From: JAHJDR01 sp964526915
Lineage (GTDB): Bacteria > UBA10199 > JADGCS01
NCBI GenBank assembly: GCA_964526915.1
Contig: CAZGMS010000075.1
Location: 1 to 29,323, forward strand
DNA length: 29,323 bases
Direction of reading: 5' to 3'
Both the position numbers and the translations under genes were made by a program. Below are positions 16,422 through 23,890 of the stretch, piece after piece; position 1 is the stretch's first letter; every line of letters starts with the position of its first letter. The notes under the pieces were generated by a model. The model worked only from the letters and a program-made list of their open reading frames with translations, did no database searches and was not told where the DNA came from.

Positions 16422-16826
16422 ATGACATCAAAAGTTCTGTTGCATCATCTTGCCCTCAAGACGCATGATTGCGACAAATTAAAGGCGTTTTATTGCCGCT
16501 TATTCAAAATCAAACCCACAGCCGAACGCTACGATGAGCGTGGTCAGCTGGTCTCGGTCTGGTTGCGTTTTGGTGCCACCATTTTGATGATAGAGCGGTC
16601 CACACAAAAACGCGTTTGCCCAAAACAACCCCGTAAATTTTCTGATGACCCTGCAGGCTGGCATTTGACAGCCTTTGCCATCAAACCCAAGGATCGGTCT
16701 GCTTGGCTGGCTCATCTGAAGCAGTTGAAAATCAAAATTCAAAAACAAACCCCGTATTCGCTGTATTTTTTTGATCCGGATTTTAACCGCCTGGCCCTGT
16801 CGCATTATCCCAAGAAGGCCCAATGA
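16422..16826 (+). CDS. Glyoxalase/VOC-fold protein
   Basis: A 134-residue protein with one pair of VOC beta-alpha-beta-beta-beta modules: LHHLALKTHDCDKLKAFYC at the start, LMIER in the middle, GWHLTAFAIKPKDRSAWLAH, and YFFDPDFNRLALSHY at the end. Where metal-dependent members have a Glu in the last strand, this one has NRLALSHY, so the metal site may be incomplete. Start 16422 is preferred over an in-frame GTG at 16410 because GGGGGAGG then lies at a normal distance. It follows the hemerythrin closely. The substrate is unknown. Confidence 0.75.
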   Translation: MTSKVLLHHLALKTHDCDKLKAFYCRLFKIKPTAERYDERGQLVSVWLRFGATILMIERSTQKRVCPKQPRKFSDDPAGWHLTAFAIKPKDRSAWLAHLKQLKIKIQKQTPYSLYFFDPDFNRLALSHYPKKAQ

Positions 16827-16834
16827 AAATAGTT

Positions 16835-17113
16835 TTAATACGCTGACCCCCGTAATTTAATGGCTGTGACCACAACTACTTTATCTTCTTCATCTATCGA
16901 GTAGAACAGCCTGAAATCCCCGATTCTAAACCGGTAGGTTTCCGGATCGAAATCCTTCAGCTTTTTGATCTGCATTCCAAAATGTGGTTCTGCGCGCAAT
17001 AAGGGATAAACGTATTCACGGATTTTGCGATCCAGTTTTTTATAGCCGCCACTTTTGAGTGCCTGATGAAGCTGTTTTTGAAATGTTCGGGTTTCGAATA
17101 TTCGATACGACAT
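16835..17113 (-). CDS. RelE/ParE-superfamily toxin
   Basis: A 92-residue basic protein with the RelE/YafQ-like fold pattern: SYRIFETRTFQKQL at the start, ETYRFRIGDFRLFYSID in the core and AIKLRGSAY at the end. Members are usually ribosome-dependent mRNA interferases, though ParE relatives poison gyrase; the exact mode is not readable. It lies 32 bp downstream of a ribbon-helix-helix antitoxin gene, in the usual antitoxin-first order. GAGG precedes the ATG. The gene converges on the VOC gene with only eight bases between stops. Confidence 0.85.
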   Translation of the reverse strand: MSYRIFETRTFQKQLHQALKSGGYKKLDRKIREYVYPLLRAEPHFGMQIKKLKDFDPETYRFRIGDFRLFYSIDEEDKVVVVTAIKLRGSAY

Positions 17114-17145
17114 AAACCTCGCCCCTTACTGCTTCTGATCGTCCT

Positions 17146-17382
17146 TTAAACAAATTGCCCCTGTTTCTTTTTGTATTCCTTGAGAGAGGATTTGATATTT
17201 TTTTGCAGAGCAGTGTCTTGCCGGATTTCATCCATCTCAAAATCATCCACAAAGAATGCCTCGGCCAGATAACGGATGAGGATGGTTTCTATGAGGTTGG
17301 AGAGCGGCCTATTTTCATCGGTAGCCAGTTTGTTCAGGGTCTGTAAAAGAGTGGGCTTGATGGTGATGGATGTGCGTTGCAT
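17146..17382 (-). CDS. Ribbon-helix-helix (CopG-like) antitoxin
   Basis: A 78-residue protein with an N-terminal RHH domain: MQRTSITIKPTLLQTLNKLA, then RPLSNLIETILIRYL. The acidic C-terminal half (FVDDFEMDEIRQD) is of the kind that wraps the toxin. The start at 17382 is chosen because AGGAG lies seven bases before it; a longer in-frame start at 17406 would lose the fit to the family. It is expected to repress its own promoter, which here overlaps strong palindromes (17401-17453), and to neutralise the RelE-type toxin encoded next. Confidence 0.85.
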   Translation of the reverse strand: MQRTSITIKPTLLQTLNKLATDENRPLSNLIETILIRYLAEAFFVDDFEMDEIRQDTALQKNIKSSLKEYKKKQGQFV

Positions 17383-17400
17383 GAGTTCTCCTGCAAGTAG

Positions 17401-17453
17401 ATGCATTATGCATCAGATAGCATCATTATACATAATTATGATGTATATTGCAA
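17401..17453 (-). promoter_or_regulatory. Promoter and palindromic operator of the RHH/RelE operon
   Basis: On the minus strand TTGCAA (17448-17453) and a perfect TATAAT (17425-17430) are separated by exactly 17 bases, a strong sigma-70-type promoter. CATAATTATG, a perfect 10-bp palindrome, lies between the two boxes. ATGCAT-T-ATGCAT (17401-17413) lies just downstream of the likely start of transcription. Both are good operator candidates for the RHH antitoxin. Boxes and palindromes are seen directly; binding is inferred. Confidence 0.7.
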
Positions 17454-17658
17454 CCTTTGTGTTTTGGAGGGGGACTCTTGTCTGACGAAACAGTTGGTTT
17501 TGTCGGTGGTTTTGTTGTAAAGCCACACAAAGCGCATTATTCATGAGAATATCCGGAGATGATCTCAAGATATCAATGGGTTACTGTGAATATAAAATTA
17601 ATGAGAATTGTGGAAACTTATGGGGTGCTGGTGACGAAGATCGACCAAAGGTGATGAC

Positions 17659-18162
17659 ATGATGACTGGATTAACATTGCCCCCTCTGGGCCCTGTGTCT
17701 CACGAATTGTCACTGGCTGTGCCGGGGCAGTGGGGGAGGGCATGCTCTGTTGCCCTCGATGGTTCAAATAGTTACATCCCTCAAGGAAAGGGTGTCTATC
17801 CGTTATTAGACAGTGTGTATCATAGAAGCCACGTCTTGACGGGCGAGGGTTTGATGACTTGGGGACAGGGCGAGAAGCCAACATTGCAGAGATTTCAACC
17901 GTTGGCTGTGGCGCAAGAACAAAAAGTGGCGTTTCCTCGTTTGTTGAATTTGTCTTTAGTTGATCAACCACCTCATGTGACCCCGGCGTTTCTCGTCAGG
18001 TCAATGGAGTCTTTGCAAGCACTCCCCAAAGTAATGAGGGACTTTGCAAATCGTATTGAAACAGACCCCTCGTTTGCGCGCATTGTTACAGATCAGGATT
18101 TGAATTTACTGAGAAAAGTGGCAGACACCATGGAAAGGGTTGTTTTCGGAGTGCAAGCGTAA
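17659..18162 (+). CDS. Hypothetical protein
   Basis: A 167-residue protein, not recognised. It has no signal peptide or membrane segment. The N-terminal half is rich in Gly, Pro and Ser. The C-terminal part (about 105-165) is predicted helical: FLVRSMESLQALPKVMRDF, then TDQDLNLLRKVADTMERV. An AAGGTGATG sequence precedes the start; ATG codons at 17659 and 17662 are both possible. It stands alone between the RHH/RelE operon, which runs the other way, and the TIGR02147 gene. It is probably real because of its length and normal codon use, but no function can be proposed. Confidence 0.5.
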   Translation: MMTGLTLPPLGPVSHELSLAVPGQWGRACSVALDGSNSYIPQGKGVYPLLDSVYHRSHVLTGEGLMTWGQGEKPTLQRFQPLAVAQEQKVAFPRLLNLSLVDQPPHVTPAFLVRSMESLQALPKVMRDFANRIETDPSFARIVTDQDLNLLRKVADTMERVVFGVQA

Positions 18163-18270
18163 ATGCCCCAAAAATATTTAACAAGCTTGTTGAGTCTGTG
18201 TTCAAAACAATACAGAGTACAGTGTTTAGCAAATATAAAACATTTATAATAACAGTAAGATAGGCTTTAT

Positions 18271-18324
18271 CATGTGTTCAAATGAACACTAAATCAATTT
18301 TAATCAGTTGTACTTGAACACATG
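18271..18324. promoter_or_regulatory. Operator-like inverted repeat before the TIGR02147 gene
   Basis: CATGTGTTCAA (18271-18281) and TTGAACACATG (18314-18324) are exact 11-bp reverse complements. The left arm also begins a tighter palindrome, TGTTCA-AA-TGAACA (18275-18288). Three half-sites of the word TGTTCA thus stand in the 75 bp before the start at 18344. This is a good candidate autoregulatory site for the encoded regulator. The same 10-mer CATGTGTTCA recurs twice at 28239-28256. Confidence 0.55.
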
Positions 18325-18343
18325 TTGGTGGTATGATGGGGTC

Positions 18344-19180
18344 ATGGCAAAGCAGAAAACCACCATCAACATTTTTGGCTATCGGGATTACAGGGCCTAC
18401 CTTAAAGATTGGTTTGCGCGAGCCAAAGAGACGCAAAGGGGTTTTTCTCACCGGTATTTTTGCAAACAGGCCGGTTTTAATACTAGCAATTTCTTGATGC
18501 TGGTGATGAGCGGCAAGCGCAATTTGACCGATCACAGTGTGACCAGGGTGGTAAAGGGGTTGGGGCTGGGCAGACAAGAAGAAGAATTTTTCAGAAATCT
18601 CGTTTATTTCAATCAGTCCAGAACCAACGACGAACAAAGTCTCTATTTCGAAAGACTCTTGCAGTGCAAAAAGTTCACCGAGGCGACTCCCATTGAGGCC
18701 AAACAATACGAATATTATTCTGCCTGGTATCATCCCGTCATTCGTGAGCTGGTTTGCTCTGCCGACTTTGATGGAACCCCGGAATGGCTGGCCAAACGAT
18801 TGTATCCTACTGTGTCGCCACAGCTTTGCAAAAAATCCATGGAAATCCTGTTGGAGTTGGGGTTCATCAAAAAAAAGGGGCGTGGTTATGAGCAGTCCAG
18901 TGCCATTGTATCTACGGGTGCGGAGTTGACCTCGGTGATTGTGCATAATTATCACAAAAGCATTCTTGAGCTCTCAAAGGCGGTGATGGACAAACTGTCC
19001 ACCAAGGACCGTGATGTGAGCACCCTGACTTTGGGTGTCAAAAAAAACAGGATCGCGCAAATCAGGGCCAGAATAAAAGATTTTCGCAAAGAGATTCTGG
19101 GAATGGTATCGGCCGATACCGAACCGGACGAAGTGGTGCAGTTGAATATGCAGTTTTATCCGGTGACGAGGAAGGGGTGA
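18344..19180 (+). CDS. TIGR02147-family putative transcriptional regulator
   Basis: A 278-residue protein of the TIGR02147/DUF4423 type, known as large paralogous sets in Fibrobacter, Bdellovibrio and related lineages. The characteristic opening IFGYRDYRAYLKDWFARAKE is at about 9-28. It is followed by a helix-turn-helix-like GFSHRYFCKQAGFNTSNFL and MSGKRNLTDHSV, then EEEFFRNLVYFNQS. A C-terminal winged-helix-like part reads KSMEILLELGFIKKKGRGYE. The start at 18344 fits the family N-terminus, but the ribosome site is poor. The stop codon lies inside a GGGTGAT heptamer repeat. It precedes a lipoprotein gene, a recurrent pairing that suggests it controls that gene. Confidence 0.85.
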   Translation: MAKQKTTINIFGYRDYRAYLKDWFARAKETQRGFSHRYFCKQAGFNTSNFLMLVMSGKRNLTDHSVTRVVKGLGLGRQEEEFFRNLVYFNQSRTNDEQSLYFERLLQCKKFTEATPIEAKQYEYYSAWYHPVIRELVCSADFDGTPEWLAKRLYPTVSPQLCKKSMEILLELGFIKKKGRGYEQSSAIVSTGAELTSVIVHNYHKSILELSKAVMDKLSTKDRDVSTLTLGVKKNRIAQIRARIKDFRKEILGMVSADTEPDEVVQLNMQFYPVTRKG

Positions 19181-19333
19181 TGGGTGATGGGAGGGGGAGA
19201 AGGGTCGCGGAAGCGCAGAGTCGCAGGGAGGAAGGGTCAAAGGGTAATGGGTAATGGGTGAGGGGAAAGCAAAATGCAGAGTGCAAAATGCAGAGTGCAA
19301 AATGCAGAATGAAAAATGTAAAATGTAAAATGA
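19175..19333. repeat. Three successive heptamer-period arrays
   Basis: Three different tandem arrays of period 7 follow one another. GGGTGAT units run from 19175, including the stop codon of the regulator gene. GGGTCAA/GGGTAAT/GGGTGAG units occupy about 19234-19265. Nine units of the type AAAATGC, AGAGTGC and AAAATGT run over 19271-19333. The last array ends about ten bases before the ribosome site of the lipoprotein gene. The 172-bp spacer is thus almost wholly repeat. Confidence 0.85.
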
Positions 19334-19352
19334 AGAAACGAGAGGAGATAAT

Positions 19353-20609
19353 ATGAAAAAAATTAATTACAGTTTGGTGATGGCGACATTGGTGATTTTG
19401 GCTGGTTGCGGAGGCGGGTTGGGAGGGACCGAGACAGGGTCTACTGATACAGGAGGGGTCTATGCCAATCTGGTCAGCCATTTTGGGAGCGCGGCAGAGG
19501 TTCTGATTCCCGAAATCAACGCCAGCTCTGTTGATCCCTCGGTTTCTGCACCGGCAGAATATCTGACATATGGAGATACCGAGCTGTGGACCGAGTACAT
19601 GACCGGCAACAATGCCTACGTGATCACCGATGTCTTTGGCAGTCCCGATGAAGAACCCAGGGTCGTGACCAAGCTTCGCGTATTGATCGATGACTTTCAA
19701 AACGATCTTTCCGGTCTGGCAGAGAGTGATCCCGATTTTACCTGCGAAGGTGCTACTCCACTTGATGAGGGTGATACCATCGAGATCGCCTTTTACGGGG
19801 AGATCGCTAATGGCACAAGCGATGACCGTTATTATGACTGTGTTTCCACCTACTCCAGCGGGGCCAACGAAGAAGTGATCAGCTATGAGTTGGCAACCCT
19901 CTATGGTGTTGATGAAAGCGGGGTGGTTCGTGTGGTCAACATGACCGATGCGTGGACAGAAAATGCCAATGTGGTTGAGGAGAGGGGGACTCAGATTCAC
20001 AATTTGTCGGTGATCATGTCCACCTATGCTGAGGCTGACTCTAGCGAAAGCGAAACCACCACAGCGTTTCTGGATCTGCAGTACAACCAGGCATCACTTT
20101 ATGTGGGGGTCGATGAAACCGCGGACACCGACGACGATATTTATTTCAAGAGTCGTAGCCGGATTACCGGACAGGTTGATCTTGATGATGACGGCAACCC
20201 CACGGCGGGCACGGGTGATTTTACGGTGACCAAGTACGATAAAGGCGTGGGTGAGGGTGAAGAAGATGTGTGGGAGATCACCACGCAGACCTCTGGTCGC
20301 GGGAGTTACGGTGACGGTGAGTATTCCCTGTTTTCGGTCAACACCGACCTGTCTTCGCTGGCACCCGAAGGCACAGATACGTTCTGTCTGGTGAGTGTCG
20401 ATGGCGGATTGCCCACACAGACCGAAGAGGTCAACTGTTCTGCGCTGGAAACGGCGTACGCCTGGGCGGATGAAGAATTTCCCTTTGAACTTGATCCGGA
20501 AATCCCTGTGGTGTTCGAAGAAAAGGAATTCTTTGAAAGCACAGACGATGATCTGATCGCCAGTGATGGGAGCAATTTCAGTATCCCTCAGTACCTGACT
20601 GTTGAATAA
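19353..20609 (+). CDS. Large acidic lipoprotein
   Basis: A 418-residue exported lipoprotein. A GAGGAG site precedes the ATG. Residues 1-18 are a lipoprotein signal with lipobox LAGC (Cys19), followed by a Gly-rich linker (GGGLGGTETGSTDTGG). The mature part is strongly acidic and beta-rich, with tracts such as DETADTDDDIYF and DLDDDGNPTAGTGD that resemble calcium-binding surface proteins, and a few Cys. No family is recognised. Its position after a TIGR02147 regulator matches a known recurrent pairing. A strong hairpin (20629-20666) follows the stop. The likely location is the outer membrane or cell surface. Confidence 0.75.
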   Translation: MKKINYSLVMATLVILAGCGGGLGGTETGSTDTGGVYANLVSHFGSAAEVLIPEINASSVDPSVSAPAEYLTYGDTELWTEYMTGNNAYVITDVFGSPDEEPRVVTKLRVLIDDFQNDLSGLAESDPDFTCEGATPLDEGDTIEIAFYGEIANGTSDDRYYDCVSTYSSGANEEVISYELATLYGVDESGVVRVVNMTDAWTENANVVEERGTQIHNLSVIMSTYAEADSSESETTTAFLDLQYNQASLYVGVDETADTDDDIYFKSRSRITGQVDLDDDGNPTAGTGDFTVTKYDKGVGEGEEDVWEITTQTSGRGSYGDGEYSLFSVNTDLSSLAPEGTDTFCLVSVDGGLPTQTEEVNCSALETAYAWADEEFPFELDPEIPVVFEEKEFFESTDDDLIASDGSNFSIPQYLTVE

Positions 20610-20628
20610 TTCGGGAGCGCACAACAAA

Positions 20629-20666
20629 GACTGCCCGCGTGGCATCTGTCACCACAGCGGGCAGTC
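20629..20666 (+). terminator. Strong stem-loop between lipoprotein and Cys-rich genes
   Basis: GACTGCCCGC (20629-20638) pairs with GCGGGCAGTC (20657-20666). The stem is extended by GTGG and CCAC with one bulged A. The stem is strong but is followed by GCATTATTTT rather than a clean U-run, so termination may be partial. It ends ten bases before the next ATG (20677), which has no visible ribosome site. It could equally control translation of the Cys-rich protein. Confidence 0.6.
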
Positions 20667-20676
20667 GCATTATTTT

Positions 20677-21201
20677 ATGAAAACAAAATATTTTTTTATT
20701 GTTCTATTCACAATCATTTTTTTTAACTGCACTTGCTTTGGCAAGGACATTGCCAAATACGCGTGTGAGCAGGATGCGGACTGCATGAACTCCTGTTCGC
20801 AAGGGGCGGTCAATGCCACCTGGTACAGCAAGGAGTTTGCCATCAAAACCGAGTGTCTGGACGGCTGTGACGGACCAGCCACGTCTAGCGTGCGTTGTGT
20901 GAACAAGATTTGCGCCACGTTTCAGTTTGGGAAATATGCGGCCCATTGTTCACGTGGGCAAAATATACAACCGCCTTATCCCCTGGAGTTGACCAAATTC
21001 TCCTGTGACCGCAATACAGACTGCCTCATGCATTGTGCGCACGGCGCGGTGAATAGATCATGGAATAACACTAATGGCAACAAGGATGCCTGTGAAGATG
21101 GGTGCGTTGGTGAGGGCACATACCCACGTTGCGAAAAGCACATCTGCACGGCCTATCGTGATGATAAACCGTACGCAGAGTGCACGAAAGTGATGGAATA
21201 G
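20677..21201 (+). CDS. Secreted Cys-rich protein with two 8-Cys repeats
   Basis: A 174-residue exported protein. The start at 20677 places MKTK and a hydrophobic run (5-21) as a signal peptide. The mature part is two tandem repeats, each with eight Cys: 30, 36, 40, 60, 64, 74, 79, 91 and 110, 116, 120, 139, 143, 152, 157, 169. The spacings are nearly identical, and shared words include DC, QGAVN or HGAVN with W, and KICA or HICT. It probably folds as two four-disulfide modules outside the cytoplasm. The family is not recognised. It could be an inhibitor, adhesin or small toxin, but nothing decides. It lies 67 bp after the lipoprotein gene with a hairpin between. Confidence 0.7.
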   Translation: MKTKYFFIVLFTIIFFNCTCFGKDIAKYACEQDADCMNSCSQGAVNATWYSKEFAIKTECLDGCDGPATSSVRCVNKICATFQFGKYAAHCSRGQNIQPPYPLELTKFSCDRNTDCLMHCAHGAVNRSWNNTNGNKDACEDGCVGEGTYPRCEKHICTAYRDDKPYAECTKVME

Positions 21202-21235
21202 AACTTTGAGTGTAATCTATCAGTCTTAAGGTGGG

Positions 21236-21258
21236 AAAGGTACAGAATCATTACCTTT
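21236..21258. terminator. Short hairpin between convergent genes
   Basis: AAAGGTA (21236-21242) and TACCTTT (21252-21258) form a 7-bp stem with a 9-base loop between the Cys-rich gene and the convergent cDPGS-like gene. It is weak and lacks a long U-run. It may act as a bidirectional end of transcription. Confidence 0.3.
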
Positions 21259-21265
21259 GAGTCTC

Positions 21266-22582
21266 CTATTTCAGTCTCTTCTTGATGGCGTCTTCCAGCG
21301 TATGCGCATCGTGGTTTTTGTACTCATACCCCACACGCATGGTGGGCTTGTTGATGGTCACGAGGCTGGTCAAATTGATTGGCGTTGCGAACAAGACGAG
21401 ATCACACTCACAGCGGTTGATGGTTTGTTCCATGTCTTTAATCTGCTGTTTGCTGTAGCCCATCGCCGGGAGCAAGGTGCCGATGTGTGGGTATTTTTCG
21501 AAGGTTTCCTTGATCGTGCCCACGAGGTAGGGCCGGGGATCCACAATCTGTCCGGCGCCAAACTGTTTGGCCGCAATGATGCCCGCGCCGTATTGCATGT
21601 CACCATGTGTGAGGGTGGGGCCGTCTTCAACCACCAAGACTTTTTTGCCCTTGATGAGTTCAGGATTGTCGACCTTGATCAGTGAATCGGCCATAATGAT
21701 TTCACAACGAGGGTTGTGGGTCTGGATATTCTGTCTGACGATCTCGATATTCTGTTTCTCAGCACTGTCTACCTTGTTGATGACCGCAATGTCGGCCATG
21801 AGCATGTTGGTTTCGCCGGGATGATAGGCCAGCTCATGTCCGGGACGGTGTGGGTCAAAAATCACAATGTTGATGTTGGGTGCGATGAAGGGGGTGTCGT
21901 TATTGCCGCCGTCCCAGATGATCACATCGGCCTCTTTTTCCGCCTCACGCAGAATTTTTTCATAATCTACACCAGCAAAGATGACTGATCCCATGTCTAC
22001 GACGGGTTCGTATTCCTCACGTTCCTCGATCGTGCATTCGTAGTGATCAAAATCTTCGTATTTGGCAAAACGTTGTACAATCTGCTTGGTCAGGTCACCA
22101 TAAGGCATGGGATGACGGATGCTCACGACCCTTTTGCCCATATTCTGCAAAATGCGCATGACCTCGCGGCTGGTCTGGGATTTGCCGCAACCAGTGCGCA
22201 CCGCACAGACGGAGATGACTGGTTTGGTGGATTTGAGCATGGTGTATGTCGCCGCGACCAGCATGAAGTCGGCCCCAGCGGCGTTGGCAATGGCGGCCTT
22301 GTGCATGACTGTGGAGTGAGTGATGTCGCTGTACGAGAACACCACCAAATCGACTTTGTGTTCCTGGATCAAATGTTTCAGATCAGAGTCAGGAAAAATC
22401 GGGATGCCATTGGGATATGCCTTCCCGCTCAGCACGGGCGGGTAAAGGCGACCCTCAATGTTGGGGATTTGTGTGGCGGTGAAGGCCACCACCTGATAGC
22501 GGGGATTGTCCCTGAAATAGGTGTTGAAGTTGTGAAAATCGCGGCCTGCGGCCCCCATGATGATGACTTTTTCGTGATTCAT
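21266..22582 (-). CDS. Cyclic 2,3-diphosphoglycerate synthetase-like GTPase (COG2403)
   Basis: A 438-residue cytoplasmic protein. It begins KVIIMGAAGRDFHNFNTYFR, the typical opening of the COG2403 family. It carries a P-loop AVRTGCGKSQTSR (about 127-139), then WDGGNNDTPF and INKVDSAEKQNI (an NKxD-like GTP specificity motif), and VVEDGPTLTHGDMQYGAG. The archaeal cDPG synthetase makes a cyclic phosphoanhydride from 2,3-bisphosphoglycerate. Bacterial relatives are widespread and their reaction is uncertain. AAGGAG precedes the ATG. It is the last of three minus-strand genes after rocD and argF, so a role in ornithine or carbamoyl-phosphate metabolism is possible. Confidence 0.8.
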   Translation of the reverse strand: MNHEKVIIMGAAGRDFHNFNTYFRDNPRYQVVAFTATQIPNIEGRLYPPVLSGKAYPNGIPIFPDSDLKHLIQEHKVDLVVFSYSDITHSTVMHKAAIANAAGADFMLVAATYTMLKSTKPVISVCAVRTGCGKSQTSREVMRILQNMGKRVVSIRHPMPYGDLTKQIVQRFAKYEDFDHYECTIEEREEYEPVVDMGSVIFAGVDYEKILREAEKEADVIIWDGGNNDTPFIAPNINIVIFDPHRPGHELAYHPGETNMLMADIAVINKVDSAEKQNIEIVRQNIQTHNPRCEIIMADSLIKVDNPELIKGKKVLVVEDGPTLTHGDMQYGAGIIAAKQFGAGQIVDPRPYLVGTIKETFEKYPHIGTLLPAMGYSKQQIKDMEQTINRCECDLVLFATPINLTSLVTINKPTMRVGYEYKNHDAHTLEDAIKKRLK

Positions 22583-22605
22583 GATTTGTCTCCTTAAATA
22601 AAATT

Positions 22606-22636
22606 GGCTTAAGGCCCAAGGCGTAAGGCTTAAGGC
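22606..22636. repeat. GGCTTAA heptamer array
   Basis: Four units of period 7 (GGCTTAA, GGCCCAA, GGCGTAA, GGCTTAA) and a partial fifth lie just upstream of the ribosome site of the cDPGS-like gene on the minus strand. Confidence 0.8.
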
Positions 22637-22645
22637 AAAAAAACT

Positions 22646-22792
22646 GCTTCAATTGTCTCAATGATCAACTACATCAATTGCCAATTGTCTGTTGAAGCAG
22701 TTGAGAATTGAAACAATTGTTTTTCTTTCAGCTTTGCCTGCCCACCGGAACCTTGGTGCAGGTGGGAGCTTTCAGCTGTTAGCTTTTAAGTT
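22646..22792. repeat. Degenerate heptamer array with inverted repeats and hairpin
   Basis: CTGCTTCAA is repeated inversely as TTGAAGCAG across a run of CAATTG-like words. Then comes GAAGCAGTTGAGAATTGAAA with period 7. A GC-rich stem follows, CCCACC pairing with GGTGGG around GGAACCTTGGTGCA. The region ends with AGCTTTC, AGCTGTT and AGCTTTT units that abut the 3' end of the carbamoyltransferase gene and enter its last codons. It fills the spacer between the argF and cDPGS-like genes. Confidence 0.6.
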
Positions 22793-23690
22793 TCACCATA
22801 ATCGCGTTTTGCACATGCATGCGGTTTTCGGCCTGCACGAACACGATCGACGTATCGGCCTCCATCACGCCATCGGTGGTTTCGCGTCCACGCTCTGCCG
22901 GTAGGCAATGCATGAACAAAGTTTTTTTGCCGGTCTTGGCCATGAGTTGTTCATTGACCTGAAAGTTTTTGAAAAAGGCTTCTCTCTCATCGGCCTCTTC
23001 TTTTTTACCCATCGAGGCCCACACATCGGTATAAATCACATCGGCGTCTTTGACGGCACTCACAGGGTCATGGCTGATCTCAATCTTTGAAAGCCCCTGT
23101 TTTTGCGCCTTGGCGACGACATCGTGGTCCGGTTGATATTCTTTGGGACACGCGCACACAAAATGAAAGGGCAGTCTCATGGCCATGCCCAAAAAGGAAT
23201 GTACGATATTATTGCCATCACCGACATAAACAATTTTGAGGTCGTTCAGATGCCCCCGTTTTTCCCAGATTGTAAACATGTCGGCCATGATCTGGCAGGG
23301 GTGATTGAAATCGGTGAGCCCATTCACAACGGGCACTGAGGCGTACTCGGCCAGTTCCAGAATATGGGCGTGATCAAAGAGGCGGGCCATGATCATGTGA
23401 TTATAACCGCAGATCACGCGCGAGATGTCTTTGACGGCCTCACGCTTGCCAATCGAAATATCGTTGGGGCCCAGATACAGCGCGTGGCCGCCCATCCAGT
23501 TAAACCCGGTTTCAAACGAAATGCGGGTGCGGGCGGACGGCTTGGCAAAGATCATGGCCAGGCTCATGTTCTTGAACGGCTTATAATCCTCTTTGCGCTT
23601 GAATTTGGCCTTGAGTTCCTTGGCCAGATCAAAGGTGGCGAGAATTTCATCTTTGGTAAAATCGGTAACATGTAAAAAATGACGGGGCAT
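22779..23690 (-). CDS. argF: Ornithine carbamoyltransferase
   Basis: About 303 residues. It transfers the carbamoyl group from carbamoyl phosphate to ornithine, giving citrulline, or works in reverse. Motifs are complete: KPSARTRISFE for carbamoyl-phosphate binding (Ala instead of the commoner Thr in STRTR), NHPCQIMADM, VGDGNNIVHSF and MHCLPAERG. The start at 23690 is chosen because GGAG sits five bases before it; a GTG two codons earlier overlaps that site. No carbamate kinase or carbamoyl-phosphate synthase gene is in the window, so an anabolic versus catabolic role cannot be decided. Its neighbour rocD also uses ornithine. Heptamer arrays flank both ends. Confidence 0.92.
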   Translation of the reverse strand: MPRHFLHVTDFTKDEILATFDLAKELKAKFKRKEDYKPFKNMSLAMIFAKPSARTRISFETGFNWMGGHALYLGPNDISIGKREAVKDISRVICGYNHMIMARLFDHAHILELAEYASVPVVNGLTDFNHPCQIMADMFTIWEKRGHLNDLKIVYVGDGNNIVHSFLGMAMRLPFHFVCACPKEYQPDHDVVAKAQKQGLSKIEISHDPVSAVKDADVIYTDVWASMGKKEEADEREAFFKNFQVNEQLMAKTGKKTLFMHCLPAERGRETTDGVMEADTSIVFVQAENRMHVQNAIMVKLKS

Positions 23691-23708
23691 AGGCACTCCA
23701 AAAATTGC

Positions 23709-23764
23709 GTGAATCGTGAGTCGTGAATCGTGAATCGTGAATCGTGGATCGTGGATCGTGAATC
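23709..23764. repeat. GTGAATC heptamer array, left side
   Basis: Eight units of period 7 (GTGAATC, GTGAGTC, GTGGATC variants) end exactly where the palindromic element at 23764-23885 begins. They start 18 bases before the argF start on the minus strand. They are inverted relative to the right array at 23891-23960. Confidence 0.9.
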
Positions 23765-23885
23765 GTCATTGCGAGGAGGACGAAGCCATGAGCTGGTTCA
23801 TGGCATAGTACGACGAAGCAATCCAGAAAGTACGCAGGGACTGGATTGCTTCGCCCTGAACCCTGACGAACGGGCTCGCAATGAC
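23764..23885. repeat. Palindromic intergenic element CATTGCGAG/GCAATCC type
   Basis: The outer ends are GTCATTGCGAG and CTCGCAATGAC, exact reverse complements. An inner pair CGAAGCAATCCAG (23814-23826) and CTGGATTGCTTCG (23841-23853) forms a strong second stem. A shorter relative lies at 12759-12806. This is a known kind of dispersed palindromic repeat in many bacterial genomes. Here it is bracketed by oppositely oriented heptamer arrays. Confidence 0.8.
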
Positions 23886-23890
23886 TAACT

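Noticed and set aside
17454..17658. Search for a small gene between the RHH antitoxin promoter and the hypothetical protein
   Set aside because: Short frames only, with no ribosome site or protein-like composition; nothing supported.
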